Shown: positions 37,830 through 47,028, numbered from the stretch's first letter. The stretch: DNA of 64,000 nt from Paraburkholderia sp. CNPSo 3272 (GCF_024206495.1 NZ_JAMBPQ010000003.1:62001-126000); one strand, 5' to 3'. Notes: a model not told the origin generated them from the sequence alone. Made by a program: numbers and translations.

Positions 37830-39137
37830 GTGAATTCGGATACCGAAGCAATCGTCACGCGCAAGCTCATGTGGCGCATCATCCCGTTCGTCATGCTGCT
37901 CTATTTCGTGAGCTTTCTCGACCGGGTCAACGTGGGCTTCGCGGCAATGACGATGAACAAGGCGATCGGCCTTTCGCCCACGGCGTTCGGCCTGGGCGGC
38001 GGCCTCTTCTTCATCGGCTACTTTCTGTTCGAAGTGCCTTCGAACCTCATCTTGCACCGCGTCGGCGCGCGCATCTGGATCGCACGCGTCATGGTCACGT
38101 GGGGCATCGTTTCGGCGGCGTCCGCCTTTGTGACCGGCCCCACCAGTTTCTATGCGCTGCGCTTTTTGCTCGGCGTGGCGGAAGCGGGCTTTTTCCCCGG
38201 CATCATTCTCTACCTGAGTCTCTGGTTCCCGACGAAGCAGCGGGCGGCAGCCGCCGCATGGTTCATGGCGGCGGCGCCGATTTCGACGGCCCTGGGCTCG
38301 CCGATCTCGGGCGCGCTCATGCAATTGCCGACCCTGTTCGGGCTCGCCAACTGGCAGCTGCTCTACGTGATCGAAGCGGTTCCGGCCGTGCTGCTAGGTT
38401 TCGTGGTCCTGAAGGTTCTCACCGACGCGCCCTCGAAAGCAAACTGGCTGAAGCCCCAAGAGCGCGACTGGCTCATGACGAAGCTCGCCGAGGAAGCGCG
38501 GGCGCGCGAAGGGCACGCAGGCCACACAGCCGGGGCGCTGAGCGCCCTGCGCGACCCACGCGTGCTGGCGCTCGCGCTGATCTACTTCGGCACCTCGGCC
38601 GGACTTTACACGCTGGGCCTGTGGGCGCCGCTCATCATCCGGCAATATGGCTTCAGCTCGCTCGAAACCGGGCTGCTCAATGCTATCCCGAGCATCGTGG
38701 CGGTCGTCGCCATGATTCTCTGGGCGCGACACTCGGACCGCACGACAGAGCGTACCTGGCACGTCGTGATTCCCTGCGTGCTGGCATGCGTGGGCTTCAT
38801 CTTCGCGGGTCAGGCCAGCACCGCGCTGATGATCGTGCTGGCGCTCGTGGTGGTCAATGTCGGCATCAGCGCGGCAAAGGCGCCGCTCTGGGCCATGCCC
38901 AGCATGTTTCTCTCCGGCGCGGGGGCAGCAGCGGGCATCGCCATGATCAATTCGATCGGCAATCTCGGCGGGTTCGTGGGGCCCGCCGTGATCGGTTGGC
39001 TGAAAACGCAGACCGGGAGCTACGCCGCGGGCTTGTATGTCGTCGGCGCCACGCTCGCGCTTTCCGCGGTCGTGACGCTGATGCTCAGCCGCAAGGCGAG
39101 CCAGCCGGTGATGGCGCAGGTGAGGCACGACCACTGA
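37830..39137 (+). CDS. MFS transporter, TtuB-like (tartrate/malate uptake)
   Basis: A 435-residue 12-TM protein of the anion:cation symporter family. LLYFVSFLDRVNVGFAAM in TM1 and GVAEAGFFPGIILYLSLWFP are TtuB hallmarks. GTG 37830 is preceded by GGGAGGAG. It lies 88 bases after the dehydrogenase gene and most likely imports the same acid. Confidence 0.9.
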   Translation: MNSDTEAIVTRKLMWRIIPFVMLLYFVSFLDRVNVGFAAMTMNKAIGLSPTAFGLGGGLFFIGYFLFEVPSNLILHRVGARIWIARVMVTWGIVSAASAFVTGPTSFYALRFLLGVAEAGFFPGIILYLSLWFPTKQRAAAAAWFMAAAPISTALGSPISGALMQLPTLFGLANWQLLYVIEAVPAVLLGFVVLKVLTDAPSKANWLKPQERDWLMTKLAEEARAREGHAGHTAGALSALRDPRVLALALIYFGTSAGLYTLGLWAPLIIRQYGFSSLETGLLNAIPSIVAVVAMILWARHSDRTTERTWHVVIPCVLACVGFIFAGQASTALMIVLALVVVNVGISAAKAPLWAMPSMFLSGAGAAAGIAMINSIGNLGGFVGPAVIGWLKTQTGSYAAGLYVVGATLALSAVVTLMLSRKASQPVMAQVRHDH

Positions 39138-39173
39138 AGGGGCAGGCCCTTGCGCGGGCATCGGCCGAGTGCA

Positions 39174-39302
39174 TCAGGCCACGACGAAGAGCGAGAACGC
39201 GTAATAGATCGTCCCCCACGAAACGAGTTGTGCCGCCGCCAGCGCCCATGTCCGCGCTGTGGCGTGCGATCCGTGCGGTCTCGCGTTGGTCGATGTCGGC
39301 AT
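39174..39302 (-). pseudogene. MFS transporter N-terminal remnant
   Basis: A 42-codon frame. After a short polar start it reads AAAQLVSWGTIYYAFSLFVV, the typical first TM of a different MFS subgroup, then stops at once (VVA-stop). No further TM segments continue in any frame before the end of the TtuB-like gene, so only the first helix remains. It looks like the residue of a deleted transporter gene. Confidence 0.6.
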
Positions 39303-39506
39303 GAGCATGAAATGTGTCAGCAAACCCGGGCAAGCTCGGGCACGCCGCTCGCAAGTCGGGAACCGGGCCCGTTTTGGCGATTCTGGCGCACGTTGCGTGC
39401 GCTTGCACTATGTGCGCTAGCGCACGGAGCAGGCCGCGCGGAGTCACTATCCTCGCCGGGTGCCCGAGAGACCCGGCGCGAGCCCTCACGTTCGTTTCGC
39501 CAAACG

Positions 39507-39983
39507 GTGTCGCCAGTGCGTAGCCAAGCCATCCAATATGCCTTGCTTCTCGCCTGCGGGTGCCCGCCAATCTTCGACGCGCACGCAGCCGATGCAATTG
39601 GCATAGTCAAGACGATCAAAGGCGCGGTGCATATCGAGCGTGCGAGTCAGCCGGTCGGCGTCGCTGTAGGCAGTGAGGTGTTCGCGAGCGACCGCGTCCT
39701 GACCGGCCCCGCGTCTTCCGTCGGCATCACCCTGCGCGACAACACGCTGCTGACCGAGGGCGCCAACTCCGTTCTCGATCTCAACAAGTTCGCATTCAAC
39801 ACCACCACGTACGACGGCGCGCTCGACGTGAGCATCAAGCGCGGCTCGCTCGCCGTGGTCGACGGCAAGCTCGCAAAAGCCAATCCGGAAGCCGTGCGTT
39901 ATAGCACGCCCACCACCACGCTCGGCGTACGCGGCACGGAATTCATCATCGAGGTGGGCGGAAGCGCGGAGACCGATCATTGA
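39507..39983 (+). CDS. FecR-domain secreted protein
   Basis: A 158-residue periplasmic protein (start GTG 39507 or 39516; neither has a strong ribosome site). A signal peptide (YALLLACGCPPIFDAHA) precedes a single FecR domain: IGIVKTIKGAVHIERA, SVGITLRDNTLLTEG and TPTTTLGVRGTEFIIEV. FecR domains sense or transmit signals, or bind cell wall. The TGA overlaps the TTG start of the next gene (TTGA), so translation is coupled to the OmpA-like lipoprotein. The upstream 200 bases (39303-39506) hold no gene. Confidence 0.82.
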   Translation: MSPVRSQAIQYALLLACGCPPIFDAHAADAIGIVKTIKGAVHIERASQPVGVAVGSEVFASDRVLTGPASSVGITLRDNTLLTEGANSVLDLNKFAFNTTTYDGALDVSIKRGSLAVVDGKLAKANPEAVRYSTPTTTLGVRGTEFIIEVGGSAETDH

Positions 39984-40594
39984 AGACGACGAACGGCGCA
40001 CACTGCCTGCCGCAATACATGGCGCTCACGCTGTGCATGAGCCTCTGCGCGTGCAGCACGCCCGACAAGATCACGCTGCTGCCCAATCCGGACGGCAGCG
40101 TTGGCAACGTGATCGTGCATAACGGCGGCAAGACACAAGTCATCGACAAGGCCTACACGCGCGCCGATGTTTCGAAAGGCGGCGCAATCGAGCAAACCAC
40201 CGGCAACAAGGCGGCGGTGGAGGCCCAGTACGGCGACCTGCTGGCTGCTGAGCCGCCCAGGCCCCGAACGTTCACGATCAACTTCGTCTTCGACTCCGCC
40301 ACGCAGCTTGCGCCCGAGTCCGCGGCCACCGTCGCCGAGTTGAAAAAAATATTGGCGAACTGGCCCGCGCCTCACCTCACGGTGGTCGGGCACACCGATA
40401 TGGCGGGCTCCCAGGAGTTCAACGACCGGCTTTCCATGCGTCGGGCGCAAAGCGTGGCGTCGTTTCTGGTCAAGTCAGGCATACCCGCGCAGCAGATCGA
40501 AGTTGCAGGCAGAGGCAAGCGCGAGCCGCTCGTCCATACCGCGGACGGCGTGCCCAACCAGGCAAACCGTCGCGCGGTCATCACCGTTCAGTAA
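39980..40594 (+). CDS. OmpA-family peptidoglycan-associated lipoprotein
   Basis: A 204-residue protein from TTG 39980. The N-terminus (MALTLCMSLCACS) contains a plausible lipobox at LCAC. The C-terminal OmpA domain (about 95-204) has INFVFDSATQL, VVGHTDMAGS and NDRLSMRRAQSVASFLV, with the Arg/Asp that bind diaminopimelate. It would tether the outer or inner membrane to peptidoglycan. It overlaps the FecR gene and precedes the CHASE2 gene by 42 bases. Confidence 0.85.
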   Translation: MKTTNGAHCLPQYMALTLCMSLCACSTPDKITLLPNPDGSVGNVIVHNGGKTQVIDKAYTRADVSKGGAIEQTTGNKAAVEAQYGDLLAAEPPRPRTFTINFVFDSATQLAPESAATVAELKKILANWPAPHLTVVGHTDMAGSQEFNDRLSMRRAQSVASFLVKSGIPAQQIEVAGRGKREPLVHTADGVPNQANRRAVITVQ

Positions 40595-40636
40595 TCCGTA
40601 TCGATCTGCGATGCGCTTCATCGATCCCATGCCACC

Positions 40637-42100
40637 ATGAAACGCTACCGCAACTCATGCATCGTCTTCCTCAGGCGCATGATGCGGGCGCGCAAAGGGC
40701 GCCCCTGGGCGCTCGCGGTGCTCTTGACGCTTCTATTCATCAACCTGTGCAGCGAATGGCCCGGCGATATTGCGCGTCCGGCCTTGCTCGACACGCTCGT
40801 CACCGTGTTGCCCGACACCTTCGGCTCGGCGCGCCAGCTTCTTTTCGACCACTACCAGCGTCGCTTTCCGCGTGTGCCGACCACGCAGCCGGTGACCATC
40901 ATCGAGATCGACGACAAGACGCTCGAATCCTTCGGCCAATGGCCCTGGCCGCGCAACCGCCTCGCCGGGCTCGTCGATGCGATCGAGGCGAACGAACCGC
41001 TGGCGATCGGCCTCGACATCTACATGCCCGAGCCCGACCAGACGTCGCCTGGCATCGTGGCCGACAACCTGCCCGCCTCGGAGGCCGCGCTCGCCACGCA
41101 ACTGCGCGCGCTGCCCAGTCATGAGCGCATTCTCGCGACTGCGCTGCGCGCATCGCCTTCGATCCTCGGCGCAGCGGCCTTCGATTACGCGACCTCGACG
41201 ACGCGCACCGACATCCTGAGCGCCCCCGTGCTCGTGCACGGCCCGGACGCCCTCGCGAACGTTCACCGCTTCACGTACGTGCTCGCGAGCCTCCCCGAGT
41301 TGCAGGGCGCAGCCCACGGCCAGGCCATGCTCAACGTCGCACAGGAACAGGGCACGGTACGGCGCATTCCGCTCGTGCTGGGTCTTGGCGACAAACTCGT
41401 GCCGAGCCTGCCCATCGAAATACTGCGCGTGGCCACCGGCTCGCCAGCCATCGAGGTGTACGCGGGCCCATCCGGCGTGCGGGCCGTCGGCGTGGCGGAC
41501 GTGCGGGTGCCCACGCAACCCGACGGCGATATCTGGCTGCACTTCGCCTCGATTGCGCGCACGCAGCAGCGCTATGTTTCCGCGCGCGACGTTTTGCAAG
41601 GCAAGGTCGATGCGAGCCGCATCCGCAACAAGCTGGTTCTCGTGGGCCTCACCGGCACGGGCCTCACCGACATGCGCACGACCGCATTAGGCGAACTGGT
41701 GCCCGGCATCGAGATTCAGGCGCAGGTGATCGAAACGATTTTCGAGGGCAGATTCCTGCAGCGCCCGGACTGGCTGATCTGGGGTGAGACGGCTTTCATC
41801 CTCGCGCTCGGCCTGTTCTTCATCTGGTATGTGCCGCGCAACGATTCGCGACTTGCCGTCTTCATGCGCACCGTGCCGAAGGCCTCCGCCATCATCGGGC
41901 TTACGCTTAACTTGTTGACGCTTTCGATTTGCTTCTTCGTATTCCGTTATTTCGGCTTCCTTGTCGATGCCGCATCGATCTTCATCATTCTTTCCGCGGT
42001 CATGGGCAGCTTCTTCACCATCTCCCTCATGGAGCCGGAAGCGCAAAACGCATCCAGCTCCGCCAAGACGCCCGGTTCGGGCGCGACGATCAACACTTAA
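40637..42100 (+). CDS. CHASE2-domain membrane protein without output domain
   Basis: A 487-residue inner-membrane protein. TM1 (about 25-41), then a large extracytoplasmic CHASE2 domain (about 70-365; ITIIEIDDKTLESFGQWPWPR, ILGAAAFDYAT, VLVGLTGTGLTDMRTTALG, VPGIEIQAQVIETIFEG), followed by three C-terminal helices (about 375-460). CHASE2 receptors normally continue into an adenylate cyclase, GGDEF, kinase or serine/threonine kinase domain; here only about 20 residues follow the last helix. It must signal through a partner or act in the envelope. Probably co-transcribed with FecR and OmpA genes. Confidence 0.87.
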   Translation: MKRYRNSCIVFLRRMMRARKGRPWALAVLLTLLFINLCSEWPGDIARPALLDTLVTVLPDTFGSARQLLFDHYQRRFPRVPTTQPVTIIEIDDKTLESFGQWPWPRNRLAGLVDAIEANEPLAIGLDIYMPEPDQTSPGIVADNLPASEAALATQLRALPSHERILATALRASPSILGAAAFDYATSTTRTDILSAPVLVHGPDALANVHRFTYVLASLPELQGAAHGQAMLNVAQEQGTVRRIPLVLGLGDKLVPSLPIEILRVATGSPAIEVYAGPSGVRAVGVADVRVPTQPDGDIWLHFASIARTQQRYVSARDVLQGKVDASRIRNKLVLVGLTGTGLTDMRTTALGELVPGIEIQAQVIETIFEGRFLQRPDWLIWGETAFILALGLFFIWYVPRNDSRLAVFMRTVPKASAIIGLTLNLLTLSICFFVFRYFGFLVDAASIFIILSAVMGSFFTISLMEPEAQNASSSAKTPGSGATINT

Positions 42101-42195
42101 CGATTTCTTCAGTTGCCGTCCATGTTTTCGTTCGCGAGTCGGGCGGATACTGCCGGCGTGTCGCTGCGTTCGTTACGTTCCTTCGGAGCTTGCCG

Positions 42196-42630
42196 ATGCG
42201 CCACCCCGCCCCTTCCCCACTGCATGCCCCCGCACCCGTCAAGGCGGACCTGGCCTTCGTGCGCACGTTCGCGCTGCTCGTCGCGCTACAGGGTGTTGGA
42301 GAGTTCATCGCGTGGATCGCGCGCGTGCCTGTTCCCGGTCCGGTCATCGGCCTCCTGCTGCTGCTCTGCCTTCTCTCAGCGGCGCCGCGGATCGAGCGCG
42401 TCGTGGAAGGTCCCGCACTCGGGTTGCTGAATCATCTTTCGCTCTTGTTCATCCCCGCTGGCGCCGGTGTGTTTGCGCTCGCCAGCGTGTTGAAGGGTCA
42501 ACTATTCGCGATTGCTGTCGCCATCCTGGTGAGCACGGCGCTTTCGATTGCCGCCGGCGGACTCGTGACTTGCGCGTTGCTCGAAAGAAAGGCGAAACCA
42601 TCAATGCCGTCCGCGAAGATCGAACCCTGA
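42196..42630 (+). CDS. LrgA/CidA-family holin-like protein
   Basis: A 144-residue membrane protein with four hydrophobic segments. FVRTFALLVALQGVGEFIAW and VPVPGPVIGLLLLL plus LFIPAGAGVF are LrgA/CidA hallmarks. With LrgB it influences murein hydrolase export or pyruvate/small-molecule transport. ATG 42196 is 95 bases after the CHASE2 gene, so possible read-through links the two. Confidence 0.88.
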   Translation: MRHPAPSPLHAPAPVKADLAFVRTFALLVALQGVGEFIAWIARVPVPGPVIGLLLLLCLLSAAPRIERVVEGPALGLLNHLSLLFIPAGAGVFALASVLKGQLFAIAVAILVSTALSIAAGGLVTCALLERKAKPSMPSAKIEP

Positions 42631-42694
42631 GCAGTTGCGGCGCATTCGCGCCGGTATGTTCCGCTATGTGCCGCTATGCGCGAGGAGACCCACC

Positions 42695-43435
42695 ATGCCT
42701 GACCATGCGGTGCCTGCCTTCATCGGCGCGTGGCTCACGAGTTCGGATGTACCCGCCATCGCCGCGACTATCGGCCTCTATCTGCTCGCCTGCTGGATAC
42801 ACCAGCGCTGCGGCCGCAACCCGTTGGCAAACCCTGTCGCGATCGCGGTCCTGCTGCTCACGGGTCTGCTGAAGTTGGCTGGCATTCCATACCAGGCCTA
42901 TTTCGAACACGCGCGCTTCATTCATTTTCTGCTCGGACCGGCGATCGTGGCGCTCGCGGTGCCGCTTCATCGTCAACTGCACAAACTGCGCAACGCTTTC
43001 GTTCCGCTGGTGTTCGGCCTGCTCGCCGGCAGCTGCGTAGCCGTCGTTTCGGCCCTGGCGATCGCCGTGATGTTCGGCTGCCAGCCCGCAACGGTCGCTT
43101 CGCTCGCGCCAAAGTCGGTCACCGCGGCCATCGGCATGCTGATCTCCGCCAAAGTGGGCGGCATGCCCGCGTTGACGGCCGCTATCGTGATCGCCACGGG
43201 CATTTCGGGCGCGGTCATGGGGACCTTCATCCTGGGCGTGCTCGGCATCCAGCGTGACGACGCGCGCGGCTTCGCCATCGGCGTGGCCTCGCATGGCATC
43301 GGCACGGCCCGGGCTTTCCAGATCAGCGAGGAGGCGGGCGCATTCGCCGGGCTCGGTATGGCGATGAACGGCACGATCTCCGCGCTCGTCCTGCCCTTCG
43401 TGCTTCCGATGGTCATTGCCCGCGTCAGGGGGTGA
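42695..43435 (+). CDS. LrgB-family protein
   Basis: A 246-residue polytopic protein with about seven TM segments. LAPKSVTAAIGMLISAKVGG and ASHGIGTARAFQISEEAGAFAGL are family marks. ATG 42695 has GGAGACC upstream; the longer frame is rejected. It lies 64 bases after LrgA and is its usual partner. Confidence 0.9.
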   Translation: MPDHAVPAFIGAWLTSSDVPAIAATIGLYLLACWIHQRCGRNPLANPVAIAVLLLTGLLKLAGIPYQAYFEHARFIHFLLGPAIVALAVPLHRQLHKLRNAFVPLVFGLLAGSCVAVVSALAIAVMFGCQPATVASLAPKSVTAAIGMLISAKVGGMPALTAAIVIATGISGAVMGTFILGVLGIQRDDARGFAIGVASHGIGTARAFQISEEAGAFAGLGMAMNGTISALVLPFVLPMVIARVRG

Positions 43436-43500
43436 CCTCAGTGCTACATTACGATCCTGATTGCCCGACAACAGGAAGTCATGCAAGGCACGGAGCACGA

Positions 43501-43908
43501 ATGGCCCCTTCGGAACGGATAGACCAGCTAATCGCGGAACTCACCGACTGGCGCCGCGAAACTTTCGTCGCGATGCGCGAGGCCATTCTCGCAGCCGACC
43601 CGGCGATCGTCGAGGAATGGAAATACATGGGCAGCCCCGTGTGGTACCGCGACGGCATGATCGCCGTGGGCAACGCGCACAAGGGCAAGGTGAAACTCAC
43701 GTTCCTGTACGGCGCGAGCCTGCCCGACCCGAAGCAGCTGTTCAACGCCGGCCTCGACGGCAACGCGCGACGCGCCATCGACTATCTCGAGGGCGACAAG
43801 GTCGACAAGCGCGCGCTGACGGCGCTCATTCGCGCGGCGATCGAATTCAACCAGGGCAAGGCGAAGAAAAAAGCGCCTGCCAAACCGCGCGCCCGCAAAA
43901 CGGCCTGA
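43501..43908 (+). CDS. DUF1801-family protein
   Basis: A 135-residue protein with the DUF1801 pattern: EEWKYMGSPVWYRDGMIAVG, VKLTFLYGASL and a basic Lys/Arg/Ala-rich tail (KAKKKAPAKPRARK) that could bind nucleic acid. ATG 43501 (MAPSERID) was chosen with GGAGCAC upstream. It follows LrgB by 65 bases. Function unknown. Confidence 0.8.
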   Translation: MAPSERIDQLIAELTDWRRETFVAMREAILAADPAIVEEWKYMGSPVWYRDGMIAVGNAHKGKVKLTFLYGASLPDPKQLFNAGLDGNARRAIDYLEGDKVDKRALTALIRAAIEFNQGKAKKKAPAKPRARKTA

Positions 43909-43931
43909 CGTGCGCGCGAGGCGCTTTCGCC

Positions 43932-45041
43932 TCAGGCATCGGCTTCGCTCACCTCGCGAATGGGAATCACGCTGCGCGCGCCGCAATCGCGCAGCAGGTC
44001 GCGCAATTCGTTGATGACGGGAAACACTTCGTGATTCCAGTCGGCGCCCTGGTTGTCGTGCGCGGCCTGTTCGAGTTCGACGATGGTGCGGTCTTCCTTG
44101 AAGATGCGCTCCGTGAACCAGACCAGCAGCGGCCACGCCGCATCGAGCAGGAACGGAATGGCGGGCCGGCGGACCGAAAGGAGTCCGAAAGTCCGGTTCG
44201 TGCGCTGGCGCGCGTCGAGCGGCACATAAACGATCCACAGGTCCATGAGCAGCGAGTCGTCGCCCGAGCGAATTTTCAGCGTCTGATACGGATATTCCGT
44301 GCGGATCGTCATCACGCTCTGGTCGCTCGGGTCCGCGCGGTTCTTGCTCGCGCCAAACACGAGCGCCTCACCGGCGGGCTGCTTGCCCGCCATGCGCGCG
44401 AACGTGTAGTCCACTTCGATGGAACGCTCGCCGCGCCGCCGGCCGAGCGAGCGAGCCCGCATCTGCCCCATCTGCCGGCGGTGCAGAAACTGGTGATTCA
44501 TATCCATCAGGTTCTCGTGCATGAACGAGTAGTGGCACTTCACCGCGCGCCCGAAGCGGCGCGTCTTGTATGCCTTGTCCGTTACCGAATCCAGCACGGG
44601 AAGCGGAGTCTCTTCGGCGAGCGTGGCGTTGCCGGGAAAGACGAAAATCATGCCGTGCGCCTCGCGGCACGGATAGGCGCGCACGCCGTTGGGCAGGCGC
44701 TCCCTGCCAAGGTAAGGCACGTCCACGCACTGGCCCGAACAATCGTAGGTCCAGCCGTGGTAGCCGCAGCGAAGCGACTCGCCGTCCACCACGCCCGCAT
44801 GCAGCGGCACCTGGCGGTGGGCGCAGCGGTCTTCGAGCGCGTGCACCGCACCCGACGCGGTGCGAAAGAGCACGATGGGCTCGCCGGCGAAATGCGTGCC
44901 CAGCGTCTTGCCGGGCTTTAGTTCGCGCGACCAGGCGAGCGGATACCAGTGATCGGGATGAATGGGCACTCGGCGCAGGTCGCGCGGTTCTTGCAAATGT
45001 GACTCGATCGTGTAGCCGTCGGGGAAAGGCATTGCGCGCAT
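43932..45041 (-). CDS. Rieske-type aromatic/amine ring-hydroxylating oxygenase, alpha subunit
   Basis: A 369-residue oxygenase. The Rieske [2Fe-2S] cluster is at about 70-95 (CAHRQVPLH and CGYHGW). The mononuclear-iron region HENLMDMNHQFLHRRQMG (about 170-187) holds the usual two His. ATG 45041 is preceded by AGGAG, over an upstream TTG. Such proteins demethylate or hydroxylate aromatics or quaternary amines and need a reductase, which is not found nearby. The broken LysR behind it may once have been its regulator. Confidence 0.85.
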   Translation of the reverse strand: MRAMPFPDGYTIESHLQEPRDLRRVPIHPDHWYPLAWSRELKPGKTLGTHFAGEPIVLFRTASGAVHALEDRCAHRQVPLHAGVVDGESLRCGYHGWTYDCSGQCVDVPYLGRERLPNGVRAYPCREAHGMIFVFPGNATLAEETPLPVLDSVTDKAYKTRRFGRAVKCHYSFMHENLMDMNHQFLHRRQMGQMRARSLGRRRGERSIEVDYTFARMAGKQPAGEALVFGASKNRADPSDQSVMTIRTEYPYQTLKIRSGDDSLLMDLWIVYVPLDARQRTNRTFGLLSVRRPAIPFLLDAAWPLLVWFTERIFKEDRTIVELEQAAHDNQGADWNHEVFPVINELRDLLRDCGARSVIPIREVSEADA

Positions 45042-45127
45042 GCGGAGAATCTCCTGGTCGAGTCCTTCACTATCGTCGTTATCGTCGTTCTGGGAAATCA
45101 ATTATTGGAGGCAAATCTCATGCCCGA

Positions 45128-45476
45128 TCATTCAACGCGAATGGCGCATGGGTGTCGATCAGTGTTTTGCCGGAAAGCACGCGATGATGGCGCCCTGGAC
45201 TTCGACGATGGGAGGCGCCGGCCGAAAGCCACTTCGAAGTCGTCCGAAAGCCCGATGGAAACCGCGCGCCCATGAAACGTGGTGGCATCGGGCGAGGCGA
45301 TCGCGAGGCTATGGCGGCAACTGTCGAGCGCTTCGCTGATCACGGGCGTGAGTTCCTCGCAGGCGAGGTCGGCGCGAACCCGCGGCCAGTGCGCACGAAC
45401 AGCGTGTCGGCATAGAGCGCGCGCAGTCGCCTGAGCGCCGCGCTCAGGTAGCGCCGCGCGAACCTAAACGGGCGCC
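45128..45476 (-). pseudogene. Decayed LysR-family regulator
   Basis: Fragments of a LysR protein in two frames. First part: YLSAALRRLRALYADTLFVRTGRGFAPTS, the end of an HTH domain; then, after a frameshift near 45370, EELTPVISEALDSCRHS and ATTFHGRAVSIGLSDDFEVAFGRRL, the beginning of the effector domain. The start of the HTH and most of the effector domain are gone. It lies between the Rieske oxygenase gene and the MocR gene on the same strand. Confidence 0.65.
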
Positions 45477-45477
45477 G

Positions 45478-46938
45478 TCACGCCGAATAGAGCCCTTCCG
45501 GGCCGTTGCGCAGCGTGCGCGCCAGCAGGTCCAGCCCTTCTCGCAGCGCCTCGTGGCTGCGCGCGCCGCCGAGACTCAAGCGCACCGCGTGCGGCGCCGA
45601 CCCGCGGCCGATCACGAAGCTGTCCGCCGTTTTCGCTAGCACGCCGGCCTGGCGCAGCGCCGCGGAAAATTCGGCGGCCCGCCAGGGCTCGGCGAGCGGC
45701 AGCCAGAGGTGCGGGCTCGCCGGATCGGTGCGATACGTCCAGTCCGCCAGCACCTCGGCGGCGATCGCATGGCGCGCGTCCACCTGCGCGCGCTGCTGGG
45801 CGACGAGCCGATCGACCTCGCCGTCCACGATCCAGCGCGCCGCGATCTCAGCGGCGAGCGGCGACGTCATCCAGCAGTCGCTGCGTATCACCGCGAGGAT
45901 CTTGCCGACCCAGTCCTGCGGCGCCTGCACATAGCCCACGCGCAGGCCCGGCGCGACCGCCTTCGAAAGACTGCTGATGACGATGCCATGCTCGGGCAGC
46001 CGCGCGGCGAGCGGCGTCGGCGGCGCATCGAGCAACGCGGCGGGCACGAGGTCCTCGATCACGACGAGGTGATGGCGCACCGCGATCTCGGCGATCAGCG
46101 CGCGGCGCGCTTCGGAGAGCGTCGCCGTGGTCGGGTTGTGCAGCGTCGGCACGCAAAAGAGCGCGCGCGGCGCAAGCAGCCCGCACGCGCGCTCGAGCGC
46201 AGCGGGGACGATGCCCTCTTCGTCGATTTCGATGCCGACGAGATTCAGCCGCAACTGCCGCGCGAGCGCGACGATGCCCGGATAGCTCAACGCCTCGGCG
46301 AAGATCGTGTCGCCGGGCCGCAGCACCGCGCGCAACACACAGGCAAGACCGTGCTGCGCGCCCTGCGTCACCAGCACACGCTCGGCGGCCACCGTGCAGC
46401 CCATGCGCGCGAGCCAGCGCGCGCCCGCCTCGCGGTGCGAGCGGCGGCCGCCTTCAGGCTGATAAAGAAGCAACTCGCCCGCGAGGCGCTCGTCGGCGGC
46501 CAGTTCGCGCAAGGTTTGCGTCAACAGGAAGGCTTCGTCGGTCGGCATCGGCACGTTCTGGCCGAGATCGATCAGGCGTCCCGGCGCATGGACGCCCGGC
46601 GCGCCCGGCAGGCCGGCTGAAAGCGCCGCCGCGGCGCGCTCGCTGGACTCGGGCGCGGGGCGCGTGCGGTCCTGGATGCGCGCCCCGTCGGCGTCGGGCT
46701 CGGCCACGTAGGTACCGTCGCCCACCCGCGCCACCACCAGTCCGCCGCGCTCCAGTTCGGCATAAGCGCGGCTCACCGTGCCGGTCGTGACGTTGAGCTT
46801 CTTCGCGAGCAGCCGGTGCGCGGGCAGCTTTTCTCCGGGCAGCATCTGGCCGCCGTGTATGGCCTGCGAATAGGCCTGGGCGATCGCGCGGTACTTGGGT
46901 TCGCTGCTGCGCGAGAGCGTGGGCATCCAGCTATTCAT
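45478..46938 (-). CDS. MocR-family (GntR-aminotransferase) regulator
   Basis: A 486-residue fusion with an N-terminal GntR winged helix (about 10-75; LPAHRLLAKKLNVTTGTVSRAY) and a PLP aminotransferase fold (about 110-480) with the PLP lysine in ISSLSKAVAPGLRVGY. It resembles YdcR/PtsJ-type MocR proteins. It is divergent from the enolase-superfamily gene with 250 bases between, where near-direct repeats are seen, so it probably controls that cluster. ATG 46938 was taken; GTG 46962 is possible. Confidence 0.88.
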   Translation of the reverse strand: MNSWMPTLSRSSEPKYRAIAQAYSQAIHGGQMLPGEKLPAHRLLAKKLNVTTGTVSRAYAELERGGLVVARVGDGTYVAEPDADGARIQDRTRPAPESSERAAAALSAGLPGAPGVHAPGRLIDLGQNVPMPTDEAFLLTQTLRELAADERLAGELLLYQPEGGRRSHREAGARWLARMGCTVAAERVLVTQGAQHGLACVLRAVLRPGDTIFAEALSYPGIVALARQLRLNLVGIEIDEEGIVPAALERACGLLAPRALFCVPTLHNPTTATLSEARRALIAEIAVRHHLVVIEDLVPAALLDAPPTPLAARLPEHGIVISSLSKAVAPGLRVGYVQAPQDWVGKILAVIRSDCWMTSPLAAEIAARWIVDGEVDRLVAQQRAQVDARHAIAAEVLADWTYRTDPASPHLWLPLAEPWRAAEFSAALRQAGVLAKTADSFVIGRGSAPHAVRLSLGGARSHEALREGLDLLARTLRNGPEGLYSA

Positions 46939-47028
46939 GGTTTTCCCGAAGGAGACAAGCACGCCGCGGCACGGCGCGACGGCTGCGTCATTATCGCGCC
47001 CAATTCGCGGAAATGAAGGCTGTCATTT

